Positions 32,407 through 45,100 of a DNA stretch of 64,000 nt are shown one piece after another; the first letter of the stretch is position 1; each line of letters opens with the position of its first letter. A program made the position numbers and the translations under genes. Source of the stretch: Gnetum montanum (lineage: Eukaryota; Streptophyta; Gnetopsida; Gnetales; Gnetaceae); NCBI GenBank assembly GCA_015680685.1, contig MNCI01008582.1:195068-259067 (forward strand), written 5' to 3'. The notes under the pieces are model-generated. The model saw only the letters and a list, made by a program, of their open reading frames with translations. It was not told where the DNA came from and searched no databases.

Positions 32407-33060
32407 ATAATGTTACTACTTTTCAATTTGAGTTTATAAGATGGGCTTTATAAAATCAATCTTGCATTATTTATCTTAGAATTATTACTCATAAGAAAAT
32501 GGTCTAGTGGTGTTCACAAATAAGAAGATGATATCTTGTATTAAGAAATTTATGAATAATAATATAGGAAAATGACATGAGCTATTACAAGGATCTCTTT
32601 GGATTGATAGGATTGGAATAAAAATATCTATAAGAACTACACCATTTAGCTTTTATGGAATTAATGCTTGCACAACTAATATAATCATGTCTTTGGTAAT
32701 AAAATTTAGGAATGTCCTATGATGGATTTAAAAAAGGAAAGATAAAATTGATAAATCTTTAGATAGGTTCTTATAGAATGTAAAATTATTGAAAAGAGGG
32801 TTTGATTATTGAGTGGGATGGAAGGCATTTATGGAAGAAGATTTAGTTTTTTTTAATGGAGTTAATAGGGAATAGATAGGTAATAAATTTTCAACTAGAT
32901 GGATCGGATAAATAATAATTAAGCAATAACTAGACAAAAATACTTTCATGTTGCTTCATTAGATGGACATGTGTTAAGCTATCCATTTAATGCTATTCAT
33001 CTAAAGTATTATTTTGGGCAATTTCCCATTTAGAATAACTTAATAATGGCTAACTTGATT
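32407..33060 (+). pseudogene. Element B integrase, C-terminal part (right of the insertion)
   Basis: Reading resumes after the ATAAT duplication with VTTFQFEFI, completing the TDN-G-T-x-F block cut at 9919. Further on, IKISIRTTPFSFYGINACT corresponds to the AYRTTxxxTPFxLVYG block. The rest is decayed. Continuity across 22.5 kb of inserted DNA confirms that B was the original resident. Confidence 0.75.
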
Positions 33061-35519
33061 TGTAAATATGTATATAGTATTCCATAACTAATTTTCTTAT
33101 GACTATTTAGGAGACTAAAGTTGAACTATAAAATCCATAAGCTTATCTTTCCATCAACAATCATGATTGGAAAATCTAGGCTAATGATAAGAAGAAGATT
33201 TTTTATAGATCCATATAATGCTAAAATGAAAGCAAGGCCTTTTATTCCACATTTATTTGAATGTTGTTTGAAGAATGTACAAAGGATATAAAGATTGTTC
33301 GTAGATCCATATAATGCTAAACTAAAAGCAAGACCTTTTATTCCACATTTATTTTGATGTTGTCTAAGGAATGTACAAAGGATATGTTATAGGTCTACCA
33401 CTTATAGAGTTTTCTTTAATTTCTCATTCATGACCTAGCTTTCTAATAAATTTTTCACACTTTTTAATGGTAAGTCAATCCATGTTTGAGAATGGATTGA
33501 GATTCTAAAGTGCTTAGACATTTCATTAAGAAAAAATTTTAATGAGCGGAACCTAATTCAAACTTTTAATTATAAGGATGCTTTAGTAAATTAGCATGAA
33601 AAGAATATTGAATGAAGGCTCAAGAGTTCATAAAAAGAACAAGAAGAAGAGGAAGAGCCTTAGGAAGATGAAATTTTTGAGGATTCTAAAGAAAGGTGGG
33701 ATTGAAATGGTGAAGTAAAAACTACTATACTTGCTTAAGCAATGACTAAGCTTGAATATGATGGATCTTTAGAGCAAAGAGTTCTAATAAAAATCATAAT
33801 CACTGTATAATGTCAAATAGTCTCATCAACTTATTTTTAGATTAATCTATTCAAAGCATCATGGGTATAAGGTTTTTTCATCTCTATTTAGTCTTAAGCT
33901 ATAGGAGTTTTTTCCCACAAAAATATTTAAGCTTTTAATTAATTTTTTTCTAGTGTCTATTTGAAGGTTGTGTTTTTATTTGAAAAAAATTGTTGATACA
34001 ACAATAGCCACTTACATGGAATAGAAATGGATTTAAATTATCAAGCCTCTCTATGTCTTGCCTTAAAATTTGAAAATTATGTTAGACTCACATGATGTGA
34101 TTGGGCTAAGATTTATCATGTCATGTTTGTGAATGAAAAAGTAAGCTCTAAGAGAAAGTTAATTTTAGAGAAGGTTTTTATGGAAATGCTAAAAAGATTA
34201 AATTTATTTTGATCAAATTTTTTCATGGAATGGAAGTCTTTAAGGCTAAATAAATTACCCTAGAAATTTTTTTCTATTGATTATATAAACTCAAGAAGCT
34301 TCAGCTAGTTTGAAGAGTTAGGGTTTTAGATTATATCCAACATTGTGTAGAATAGTAGAGTTAGCTACAAAGATAAAACTTGTAGAAGCTTAACCTAGCC
34401 ATGGTGAAATAATTTTTAATGTATTAGTGGATTTTTGAAAATTGATTCACAAGGCTTAAAGATCAATTTTATCTCAACACAAGATTAACATTAGAATGAA
34501 TAGTTAAACATAGAAATAAATCTTATCATTTTAGGAAAAGAAGCTTAATCAGGAGCTAACTTAATTCTTCCAAATCATTTTGAATAGGTAGAGTGTTTTA
34601 ATAGAACTAAAAATTAGCTTTACAAATGGTTTTCAAAACCATCTTATGAACCATAAGAAACTCAATTGATTGTAGAAAAAAGAAACCAATAAGTACTATT
34701 TTCTTGTCAGCTCATACAATAAGCTCATAGTACCAAAAATTAGCTCTACAAATAGTTATATTTGAGTTAGCTTCATAGGATTAAAGAATGAATAAAGACT
34801 AAAATTTTCCTTGTATGTGAATTCCATGTGACACATAAGCCATCTTGTGAAGAGGGCTAGTAGAATAAAGAAGTAGTTATTCAAAAAGAATAAAAGTGAT
34901 TCTATGTGCCATGGTCTTATTCAAAGAAGCTTGAAAGTAAACATTGTTTGTAAAATTAGAAAATGGTTCCACTAATAAAATCATAAGAAATTTTTCCAAG
35001 TCATCTCTATTAATATGGGAAGATTCGTAAAGTCAAAAAATGATTCTATAAGAAAGGTACATTTTAACTCTACCACATCAACTCATTATATGACACAAGT
35101 TCATAGAACCTAAAAGAGGTTCTACAAAAGGGCTCTATAAATAAGAAGATTTCATGAGGTATGTGAAAAAGCTTTTAATAGATACCAAATACTTGTATTT
35201 ACCTTTTCAAGTTAGATATTTTTGTAGAAACCATAGAACAAAATTTGATTTTGCAAAGAAAATTCAAGATGGTTGTATATGTCATCATAAAATAATCTTG
35301 TATGTAGAATCAAAATTTCATTCTACAAGCAAGTGAAAATTTGGCTTTACCAAAATAGCTTCCTTATAGGAAAATTTTATAGAATCTATATTTAGCTCTA
35401 CAAATAAGATTTAAATCAACTCTTTTTTTTTTTGGATTTCGTAAATCTCTAGGTATTTAGGGTTGAGGTTGCTAGCCAAATCCATTAGTTTTTTACTGAT
35501 CAATTTTTTTGGTTGTAAT
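33061..35519. other. AT-rich stretch with the tail of element B and probably the element E 5' LTR
   Basis: No gene can be supported. The E 5' LTR should end near 35519, and CTATAAATA near 35129 could be its TATA box, but its start was not found. Short phrases such as AGCTCTACAAATA and GGTTCTACAA recur between 34.6 and 35.4 kb, suggesting a worn tandem structure. An acidic open stretch near 33.6 kb (EQEEEEEP) may be the end of the B polyprotein. Confidence 0.35.
33206..33397. repeat. 96 bp tandem duplication
   Basis: TAGATCCATATAATGCTAAA starts at 33206 and again at 33302. The two copies share GACCTTTTATTCCACATTTA (one with G for A) and GAATGTACAAAGGATAT. It lies in the decayed tail of element B. 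Confidence 0.8.
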
Positions 35520-35539
35520 AGTTTTCTAATGCCAGAACG

Positions 35540-36300
35540 AGGACCTCCACTTGATTTCTATGACCAAATTTATCTCTCCCATTACCAAAGTTGCCATTTA
35601 CAAACTTTTCTTTGATTTTTTGCAACTAAAATTTTGAAGAACCAATGGTGATCTTTCCCCTTTATGATGAAAACTATAGTGAGGAAGTTGTAGGTGGATG
35701 GGTGTTGGCTTTTCATAGCAACTATTGTGAATTTTTTAGCCCAAAGCCAATGTTGGAGCCTTTCAACCTTTTTCCTTTTTGCTGCTAATTTTTTCTAGTT
35801 TCCAAAGTGGGTGATGCAAACCTTCTAAAAACCTTCAAACTTCCAGAATTTAGCTTCCCCCCATCTTTCCTAGCTAAGAATATTGACAACCTACTAAAAC
35901 CAAGTTCTAGTGAAAAGAAACCAACTTTCCACTTTGGTTTTACCCATTTCCCCCTCATCAATGTTGAATTAGAAAGGTGTGAGATTCCCCTTATCTCCCC
36001 ACCCCCCCCCCCTTCTTTTCCCCTTGCCATACCCAATGTAGAGGTATTTAAGGGACCTACATAAGTGAATCTTGTTACCAACTTTCCTAGCTTTCTATTT
36101 TTGGTAAAGGGGCTAAACCCATCTAACCGCCCACTTACTAATTATAGAAAGTGCTCAATTTTCAGCAATTTTAGTTTTCATTGACCATTTTTGAATTCCA
36201 CTTGTTAGGATTCACTTCTATTTTTTCCTTTTATAGTCTATTTTAAGCCACTTTAGCACAATAACCATATCTTTTTATCAGTCCACCAAGTTGCCTCTCA
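35540..36300. other. Element E leader
   Basis: This lies between the primer-site remnant and the gag N-terminus. Open frames on both strands (35785-36081 minus, 35807-36064 plus) overlap and show no motif. A C-run is near 36000-36010. I see no supported gene. Confidence 0.4.
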
Positions 36301-38900
36301 CCTTTAGTGACAAAGGTCCTAGATAATAGGCCATGAGGGTCTATGATCCCAAAGACCCTGCTATCATCGAATGTAGGTAGTCTTTGAGGGTTAGGGAAAA
36401 AATTCCTAACTTTGTGACCATAAATGAAGATCGATATAGCTACATTTATGCCAAAATATAGGTTGGCATGTTGATTCCATGTTTGGAGGAAAAATTCAAA
36501 AGGGGATTTGAACGCATCCACTACAATGGTAAGGAGTACATCCCTTCCCCCTATGATCAAATATCTCCAATCAATATCTATGCTAGTATTCTAGTCCAAT
36601 TGATTTAGATGGAGGAAGAGGATGACAAGCATAGCTCAGACAAACAACAGGAAGAGAAGGATGAGTTTAGGGAGGAATTTAAGCCCAAAAACATTATAGG
36701 ATGGTTGTTCCAATAAGAAATCCCCAAGGCCACCAAGTCTTCCCCTCATGCCTTTTTTTTCTCCATGGTCATGGTACTACCATCTTCCAGTCCTTCTTAC
36801 CCTAACATGGTTGACCCCACATTGATCATAACCATGCATTAGACTCAATTGATGCCACAACCAACGACCTATGACCTATTGAAATTGTTTTCCACAAAAC
36901 CTTGATTTGTACAACCATCGATGGTGGTTTTCACCACCACAAATCCACTAACTGCCTATGTGGGGTCCATCATGGAGCCCTAAGCAACTTAGGGGTTACA
37001 CATCCCTTTATCTTGTTTGTGCCTTAGGTACTAACACAAACATCCTTTTCATTGTTTGGCCCACAAGCTACACCCATAATACAACCATTCCCTTCTCTAT
37101 TGCAATCCATAGTGAGGCCACAAGCCTTGTAATAGACACCACAACCATATGTGTAAGCCTTGTAGCTAACAAAGCCACCACAAGGCCTAGATTAGACCTT
37201 TTAGATGATCTAGGACCTAATGGAGGAGTTAAAGAGGTTTAAAGCCTCTACTTTCCAAAGTGTCAAGATTATGGACTTCTACTAGGATGACCCCATTAGT
37301 CCTATGGTCCCAACCTTGACACTTCCTCCTAGTGTCCCTATTATCTAGTTTAGCAAGTACAATAGAGAAGGTGACTTCAATGCTCATCTTATAACCTTTA
37401 GATGCAAGTGCTTGCTATTGTAGCTGTGGCTTCATACCATCATGCTAATTTTTCCTATGTCCTTAACTAGAAAAGTTCTTGATTGGTACCACACATTACA
37501 TAGAGGATCCATATCCTCTCTTGAGAACTTGATAGTCTAGTTTGTTAACCACTTCAAGTATAGCTTGAAGCTTGATGCCATGCTTGACCAATTGATGAAA
37601 GTCAAGTAGGGATACCTAGAACCCATGTAGAAGTTCATCCAATGGTGGAATGGATTACTAAAAAAAATACTAGAGCCCATAGCTGAACCCCATCTTTTAG
37701 CTATATTTAAGGGAATAGTTAATAACTTTATCAAGTTCAAACTCTACTACCTTGATTCACAGTTCCTTAGCCAAGCATTCTTCCAAAATAAGAGCATAAA
37801 AGATGTTATGGAGGCTAATCATGACCTAACCTATGTAGCATACAAAAACTAGCATACTCAAAATAACAAGTAAAAGAGTAAGCATAACAATGTGGCCATA
37901 GCAAAAGTGACCAAAAAGGTAAAGACCACTAACCAAGGGCCATAGAACAAACCACCCAAGGCCCTCACTAATAACCATGATAACTAACCATCAACATTTT
38001 GGGCCACTACATCAGTTGACACTAGGCCAAATTTTGAGCAGAAAAATTGTAGTAGGTACACAACCTTACCTTTGAAACCATTTAAATTACTAAATCAACT
38101 ATTGAAGAGTGGGTGTAAGCAATACAAATAGATGACCAAAGCTGCTCAAAAGAAGCATGAGTGACTATGTGAGATAGCCAATGATCCCACTCAAGCAACA
38201 AAGGATGATCCAGAACTACCTAGGTACTTCAAACTAGACTGCTTTTTCCATTATCACCAATTGCCTAGTCATGAAATAGACTTCTAACTTACCTTGAAGG
38301 ATGACCTACAGAGGATGATAGATAGGGAGGAGCTAGTCTTAGATGCTTCCAACTTGTTCTAGCCACAAAATCAATCAATGTAGGTCTACAAAGACCCATT
38401 GAATGTTAATGAAAACCCTTATGTTATTTTAGCATTCAACATAGATGATGATTAGAGACTCATAAGAGAACCATATGTGATTCAGGTACCCTCCCTTGTG
38501 ATGAAAAGGCTTCTTCAACTTCCATCAACTCAAGATCCCCCTTTGTCATAAGATTACCATCACAAATACCTTCAAGGGAACCTTTTGTTATTAGGGTGCC
38601 CCAACCTTGCACAACCCAACCAACCATAGCCTAACCACTTTACAATGACCTTATGTGGTGACAAATGCTACTGCCTCAACAACAACAACTAGAAAATCTC
38701 AACCAAGTAAAGGAAGAAGTATAAGAAAAAGCCTAGTAATAATGATGACAAGTAGATGAAGGCACAAAAGGAAGTGGGTTCACCAAAGTTCACTCCCATC
38801 TTGACTATACCCATGACCTCCTCTACTCAATCCACTTCAACTAACAAGCCACAAGAGGATCTTAAAGTCCATAACTAGAACATAGAGAAGAAGCCCCAAT
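36300..38900 (+). pseudogene. Element E gag
   Basis: The N-terminal part (about 36320-36900) encodes FERIHYNGKEYIPSPYDQIS, which parallels A's FEALHRGGYDFKPTAYDIIP. The capsid follows at 37250-37900 with KIMDFY*DDPISPMVPTLTL, AMSL-like PMSLTRKVLDWYHTLHRGSI and HLLAIFKGIVNNFIKFKLYY. The Cys/His region of A (CDYHQMCGHDTDYC) is here CFFHYHQLPSHEIDF, with Cys residues lost. Most in-frame stops stand where A has Gln. The region gives no intact frame beyond about 70 codons. Confidence 0.8.
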
Positions 38901-39690
38901 AATAATTACCTAAGGCCAAAGTTTGCATTTTGGTGCACATGAAGGAAATGAAGCACAATCGAGGCAACATGTCCATAGTCAATGATAAAAACTTCCTCAA
39001 TGCGATGGATTGGATCAAAAAATCTCTTAAGAAAAAATACAACCTTGAGCTTGTATGACCTAATCATAACTTCTACCACACAACATGAGGCACTAGTTAA
39101 AATGTTTACTTTAATCCTTGTTAGTGAGGACATCCTTGCTAATGAGGAATCCATCCATGTAATGATGGTTCCTCCCTCACCAAGGGACAAGTTAATATCT
39201 CTAGTATTTTAAGATAGCAAAATCAAGATTAATCCCCAAAATGAAAAAGTAACTAGGTTTCCTCTATTCATAGCCATATGTGTGGGGTATTTTAAATTGC
39301 ATTAAGTGCATGTAGATGATGGGGATACAACTAAAATTATCCCATGCACCATCGTTGAGCAACTAGGTTTGATAGAGCAAATACAACCTACATCAAAAGC
39401 TATCCTTAAATCTTTTAATAAATATGGGGTTGTGGTTAAGGGGTCCATATCCCTAGATGTTGTAGTAGGGGAGAAATTTCCCACAACTACAAATTTTTGA
39501 AGGTGGAGAAGATGCCAAGGTTCAACCTTATCTTGGGAAGATTGTGGTTTTCTTAATTATGGGTCATGTGCTCACCCATCCATCAAGAAAGCTGCCTTCC
39601 TTACGAGGGAGGTGAAATCATCATTCACAGTGATAACATTGTTTCCTTGGCTATCAACAATGTAGACATAGAGTAGGGGTCTAAAGTGGC
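38901..39690 (+). pseudogene. Element E protease
   Basis: HVDDGDTTKIIPCTIVEQLG (from about 39306) matches A's HVDDGAAANVIPYSIVDRLG, keeping the D-D-G core. VVVKGSISLDVVVGEKFPTT and, after a frameshift, PRFNLILGRLWFS match A's flap side. The end at AINNVDIE*GS corresponds to A's TVNNIEEERGS, after which the intron-like region begins. It is not functional. Confidence 0.8.
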
Positions 39691-40199
39691 AAATGTTTAT
39701 TTCATTTTATTTATTTATTTACATTTAGCCTTTAAATGCATCGATTAGTCATTTAACTTTATAGCCAAAATTGTCAACATAGCCATTTTCAACATTTAGA
39801 ACACTAGAAAAACTAAAACCAAAAATGAAACAAGAATTTTAAATTTAAAATGACTATAACATGCATAGACATGGCCACATTGTGTAACAAAATGTTCACA
39901 AAAAAATGACAACCATCTATAACATAGTCTTGGCTAACAATAGCCAGCAACATAAAAATAGAAACAAATATCCAACAAGAGGTAGATGGAGGATGCTAAG
40001 GGGTATCTAGAGGAGGAAGTGGTGGATCATTCCCACCCTCAATGCGGGGAAAAATAATGGCTCTTGATGTCTAAAGCACAATAACACATAGCTAATTAGT
40101 TATCAATAGCCAAAACCATAGACAAAAACTAAAAACATAAAACATAAAACATATCAATCCTATGGGGACTCTAGATCTATAACTTCTAGGGGTAGATCT

Positions 40200-42842
40200 A
40201 GAAGGCCTCCCTCCAATGATGGAGGATATATTTCTTTATCATGATAACCCAATCAACAACCCCAAGATCAATGCTAGAAGGGATGCTAGCTTGTCTATTG
40301 TAGTCCAAGTAGGAGGCTCTCAAGTAATAGTAGTTGTAGAGGTCTTGCCTACAGTGGTGGTAATATAAGAAGTAGGAGATTGATCCACCATGAGAGTACT
40401 CTCAAAAAGCTAATAAGAACTCTCCACTTGGATCACCTAAATGAACAACTATCTCTTACACTATTCAACTGACTCCTCCTTGAGCCACTTAAGGTAGGCC
40501 TCATGATCCACCTTGTATTTTTACTTGTGGACTTTTTGTTTCTTATCCCATTCTAGGACCCAAGAACAATGATCTTTCCAATCCTAAACCTTTTGGAATA
40601 TGATGTTCATGTGCATTTTCTATTCCACCATCTCTCATAAGAATTCTACTTTGTTCCAACTGGTATGCTAGTAGTGGGCCCACATGATCTCCTTGGTCTG
40701 TAATTTCCTTGAGTTAGTCACTTGGGCTTCCACAAAGGCCTTGTGGTCTTGGAGGTCTCTAATCACCTCCTCCTACTATTGAGTCTTCTTCCTTAAGGCC
40801 ACAACCTATTCCCATAGGGCTTGGTTAGACCTCTCTAGCTTCCATGAAGTTTTGGCACATGACATTGCTAGATTAATAACAATCTCATGTAACTTCAAGG
40901 GTACACTAGAGACATTGGAGGGAAGCTTTGGTAAGGAATCAATATCCATGTCTTAACTAGGGTCCCACTCCATATAAGGTATTACATAACCAAAAATATA
41001 ACCATAAACATGGTGTAATCATAACACAAACATATCCTATGACATAGCCAAATAACTACGTCATATAAAACAAGGTTCTTACCTCTCTCGGGTGCAACTT
41101 GGTGCAATTGGTTGATGATGTCCTTAGCCGTCCTACACATGAATTCCACCTTGTTTGGGACCTCTACCCATGGTTTCACATGAGACTTAGGGACAAGGGC
41201 ATAAGTTGGTGGCTTAAGAACTACTATAAGCATAACAATCATCAAAGGGTTAGGATGAAAACCAAACCTAAAATAATAAGATATCATAAGAAGCATAAAG
41301 ACATGTGCATACCTAGATCCTCAAAGTGTCTAGATCATTTATGTTTTCCTTAAGATGTTGTAGGAGTGCCTCTTATGCATTCCTTTGTTCTTCCTTTATG
41401 GTAACCTGGGTGGCAAGGACCTGACACTTATCTACAACCATAACACATAGAAAAATTATTAGTATATGAAACCATAATATAACCATATCTTTCATAATAA
41501 AATCAAATAGCCAAAACTTAAATGAAGCATACTTGTGACTGCCTGTTATGATGGCTTAAGCTTAAACTTAAGCCTCTTGAGGGTGGGTTGGTTTGATGCT
41601 GGTGGTGCTTCCTCCATAGGTCTTTTGAGTTTCTCCTTGGCTACTCCTTTAGCCTCCCTACATCATCATTTGTCTTCCAAGATGCTTACTGGAAATATGA
41701 GAGGCTCCTCATCATCTATGCTATTAGGGGACTCACACCAACTACCATCAAGGTCCTTGTTGGTAATGGACAATGTATCATCCATCCCCTCTGGTGGATT
41801 TTGGGCCTACTTCATTGGATAAATGTGCTTTATCCAAGGCTTAGAAAGTTGGATGGGATTATTGGGCAATCCATCAATGGAGGTGGAAGATCTTGCAAGG
41901 AAACAACCAATGTTTAGCATCAACATAATCAAGTTTAACAACTAGTCAAAGAAATGGAACACTTAGAGTTTTCATAACCATAAAATAATAAAAGATATAT
42001 CCTTTATGTTTACCTTTCTTCTTCTTCTTTGATGTGGTTTGAGCAGACATACCAGTTGATAGGGTCTGATCCAAGGAGCTCTTGAAGCCCACCACTAATT
42101 ATGTATCATTCTCTCATCCACACACTTCTTGTAAACATGATTAAATCTAATGGTGTATGAATCAAAGTTTTCTCTTAATTGTTGATACACAATAGTTCTA
42201 ATCTGGGGGCCTTTTGTAAATACATCTAGGTAGTTTGAGCCATTGCCAAGGTTTGATCATTAGTAATCAAACCTTGATCACTAACTCTATACCTGTAAGA
42301 AGTTCACAAAATCGACAAACTTAGGAAAAGTAGTCTAGCTAATAAAGGAAAAAAAACATAAAAAATACTATAATAACCATGCTTACCCTTATAAGTGGTA
42401 CATGGTGCTAGGTGGGTTTTGGATCAATGTGTGGGCTCTATGTGCCACCATAAGAGTATTTCCAGCATTGTATTTTCTATACTTTGGCATGGTCAGATCT
42501 TTGTAAGGAAGTGTGGGCTAATCGCATCTTCTATTCGCCTTGTTGTCTTAGGAGGTGGATTGTCAGTAATAAATCTAGCAATTAGGCTAGATGCCCAAGG
42601 TAGCAATGACCATAGCATCACACTGAAATATGGTCCTAGCCACATCCATGGACAAGTGTGACCATAACATCACACTAAAATTCTATATGATGTAGGAAAG
42701 GAATTTCCTCGCCCCAAGCTAAAACCATAGTGATGCCTTGCCCAAAGGCATGTCAAGGAGTGGAGTGTTGGCCTTGGAGTGGCCAATATAGCATAACATG
42801 TCCACTAACTTCACAATGATGAGTATGGGCTTAAGGAAGGCC
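40200..42842 (-). pseudogene. Element E copy of the antisense gene, with extra coiled-coil exons
   Basis: The exon 42842-42387 (456 bp) aligns with exon 2 of the gene in A (450 bp): LKPILIIVKLVDMLCYIGHS, then LWF*LGARKFLSYII*NFSV and KYNAGNTLMVAHRAHTLIQNP. It keeps the same 10 bases between acceptor and LKPI, and the same donor GTAAGC. The next exon (42292-42014) starts after the shared acceptor AG|GTAT and ends at a donor (GTAAAC), where A has its stop codon. Further apparent exons are 41891-41533, 41431-41313, about 41270-41083 and about 40968-40200. They encode a Lys-rich segment (KLKRPMEEAPPASNQPTLKR) and then a long Gln/Glu/Lys coiled coil (for example DLQDHKAFVEAQVTNSRKLQ). The motif I Asp is Lys here. 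Many TAG stops are present. The later exons could also belong to a second antisense gene. Confidence 0.55.
42247..42276. repeat. Perfect 11 bp inverted repeat
   Basis: CAAGGTTTGAT at 42247-42257 and ATCAAACCTTG at 42266-42276 are separated by eight bases. It lies in the third exon of the antisense gene copy, where the frame shifts relative to element A, so it may be a local rearrangement scar. Confidence 0.7.
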
Positions 42843-42849
42843 CTACATG

Positions 42850-45100
42850 GCAAAGAAAAAAACATTATGACCAATTAGAATTTCTTAACAAGTTTGGAAA
42901 AGCATCCTAGTTGAGGGTGAAATTAGCCTTTGTAAAAGGCTCTAAGGTGTTTTTTTTCATGTTTTCTTAAGAAATTCCACAAAACAAAATATTAAAACCT
43001 TTTATTTCATAGCCAAAATATTATAGGCAAAACTTCATAACTAGAATTTGGCTTTATTTTAAACCATGCATAAACATAGAAAAAACATTAAAAATTAAAA
43101 AAAATAGCCATAGTAAAAAGCCTGTTAAAATTAGTAAAAGCCATTACTTCTCTTAAAAAGAATTTAAAACATACGTTTTTCATATTTAGCAATCCCCATA
43201 GGCATGGAAGTTCACAAGAAAAATCTCTACACATGTCAGTCACATCTATCCCCAAATGGGTAAAGTGCTACAACCAAAGTGCTACAACCAAGATTTAGTC
43301 TTATGCACACAAATTAGCCAAAAAAATTATTCAAAATTGATATAAGCTTCAATTTTAGTAATTCAACCATGGAAGAAATCCTAAAATCATAATCTTTGTA
43401 GCCATGACAATTACAACCAAAGATACATAGTTGTTTTTACATGAAACATAGACAAAACTAGCAAAAACCATAACTATCACCATTAACCCCCTTTCATGCA
43501 GGGTTGATAAAATTTTTTTCAAAACTTTGTTTGAGCTTAAAATAGAGTGATTCCAACACCATTTAAAACCTTGAATCAAGTACTATGCATCCATACTTAA
43601 TAAAAATTTAAAACCCTTTCCATGTATTCAAAAAAAATTCACCACTTTGAACAAAAATCTAAAAATAGCACAAACCCCCCTTTTGACATAAGTCTAATAA
43701 AAAATTTATTTAAAATTCATTTCAAGTCCAATCGAAGTAATTTCACCTTTTTTGGAAAGCTTCAATCAATACCCACCCAACCACAATAAAAAAGTTGTCA
43801 ATACCCTTTCTTTTTACTTAGGAAAAATTCATGAATCTACATAAAATTCTAAAAATGGCATAAAAGACCTAATTGCACGACTTGAAGAAAACAACCATAA
43901 CTCCATTGTTATTAATCCAAATTAAACAAAAAAAAATAGCCATTGGAAAGATTAAACATAGGGTTATAAACCTAGTACATCAAATTTTAAAAATATGTAG
44001 CCCTTTTCTTAATTAAAAAATACAAAACATTGCTTTCTTTATTCATGCAAAAATCACCAAAATTTCATAAAGCCTAATTTGACATAGCCATGAAAAATAG
44101 CTGAAACAAAAAAACTAATTGATACCGAGTTAAAAAACCATGAAAATAAGGACGTAGGATTTCTTTAGAATTAAATTTTGATGAATATTCTGGCCTAGAT
44201 TGGACAAAAATGGCCTTACCCCAAAATTTTGGGAAAAAGCATGAAAACAACAAGCTTGATTTTAAAAATCAAATCTACCAAGGCCAAAACAATGAAACAA
44301 CCATAGAGCTATGTAGAGATGTCCAAAATAAGATAGGTGATTTTGTCAAAATTTCATTCTACCCCCTCTACCAACATAGATATGAAGAAAATGATCCCAC
44401 ACATGGCAAGAAAAATGGCTAGAAATGAAAGCAAAAATGGGTAGAATTGCCTACCTTGGATTAGCAAGGGTAGATGGGTCTAAGAAACCCTGCTAGGTTT
44501 CTTACATCTTTATTTTCCTTTTGAATCCTAGGATTTTCACTCTTCCGTCCACACTACTTAGGCACCATAGTTAGATCAACATTAAGAGCTTCTAGAATCT
44601 AAGAAGAATAGAGGCTCAACATTAGCTACAAGAGATATTGGATACTTTTACATTAAATATTGATGCTCTCTAAAAAAAAATATATCTTTTGGATCTCTCC
44701 AATGTGTTTTTTGTGCAAAATGAGAATTGCGATTGAAACGTATGAAATTTGACCTTAAAAATTAAACATAAACCTAAAAGACTTTCATTTAAACCCTAGT
44801 TGCCTATTTAGTGCACCATAAATCCAAGTGCATTGAAGTGTAAAGGTGGAAAGTCTATTCCATTCTATGATTGATGGGAGTTAGGTTAAGAATTCAAAAT
44901 TTTAAAATTTTTAGTGGTGGATCTCATCATACACCCTCACTTTTAACCTAAAAACTACATCAACGGTGAGTTTTGGCTACTTTTGAGACTTAGAAAAATA
45001 ATGAAGACTTAACTCCTATGCATCCACACTGAGGATATCATGTCTAGCATGGATATATGGTTCTCACTTCACTAAACCATTAAAAAATTGCTTCTTTTCC
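42850..45100. other. AT-rich non-coding stretch of the element E intron
   Basis: No gene or exact repeat was found. Phrases like CCCTTT...AAAAATTCAT and CATAAA...CTAAAAATGGC recur loosely between 43.5 and 44.1 kb, so a very worn tandem array is possible. Exon 1 of the antisense gene should lie here, but I could not identify it. Confidence 0.35.
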
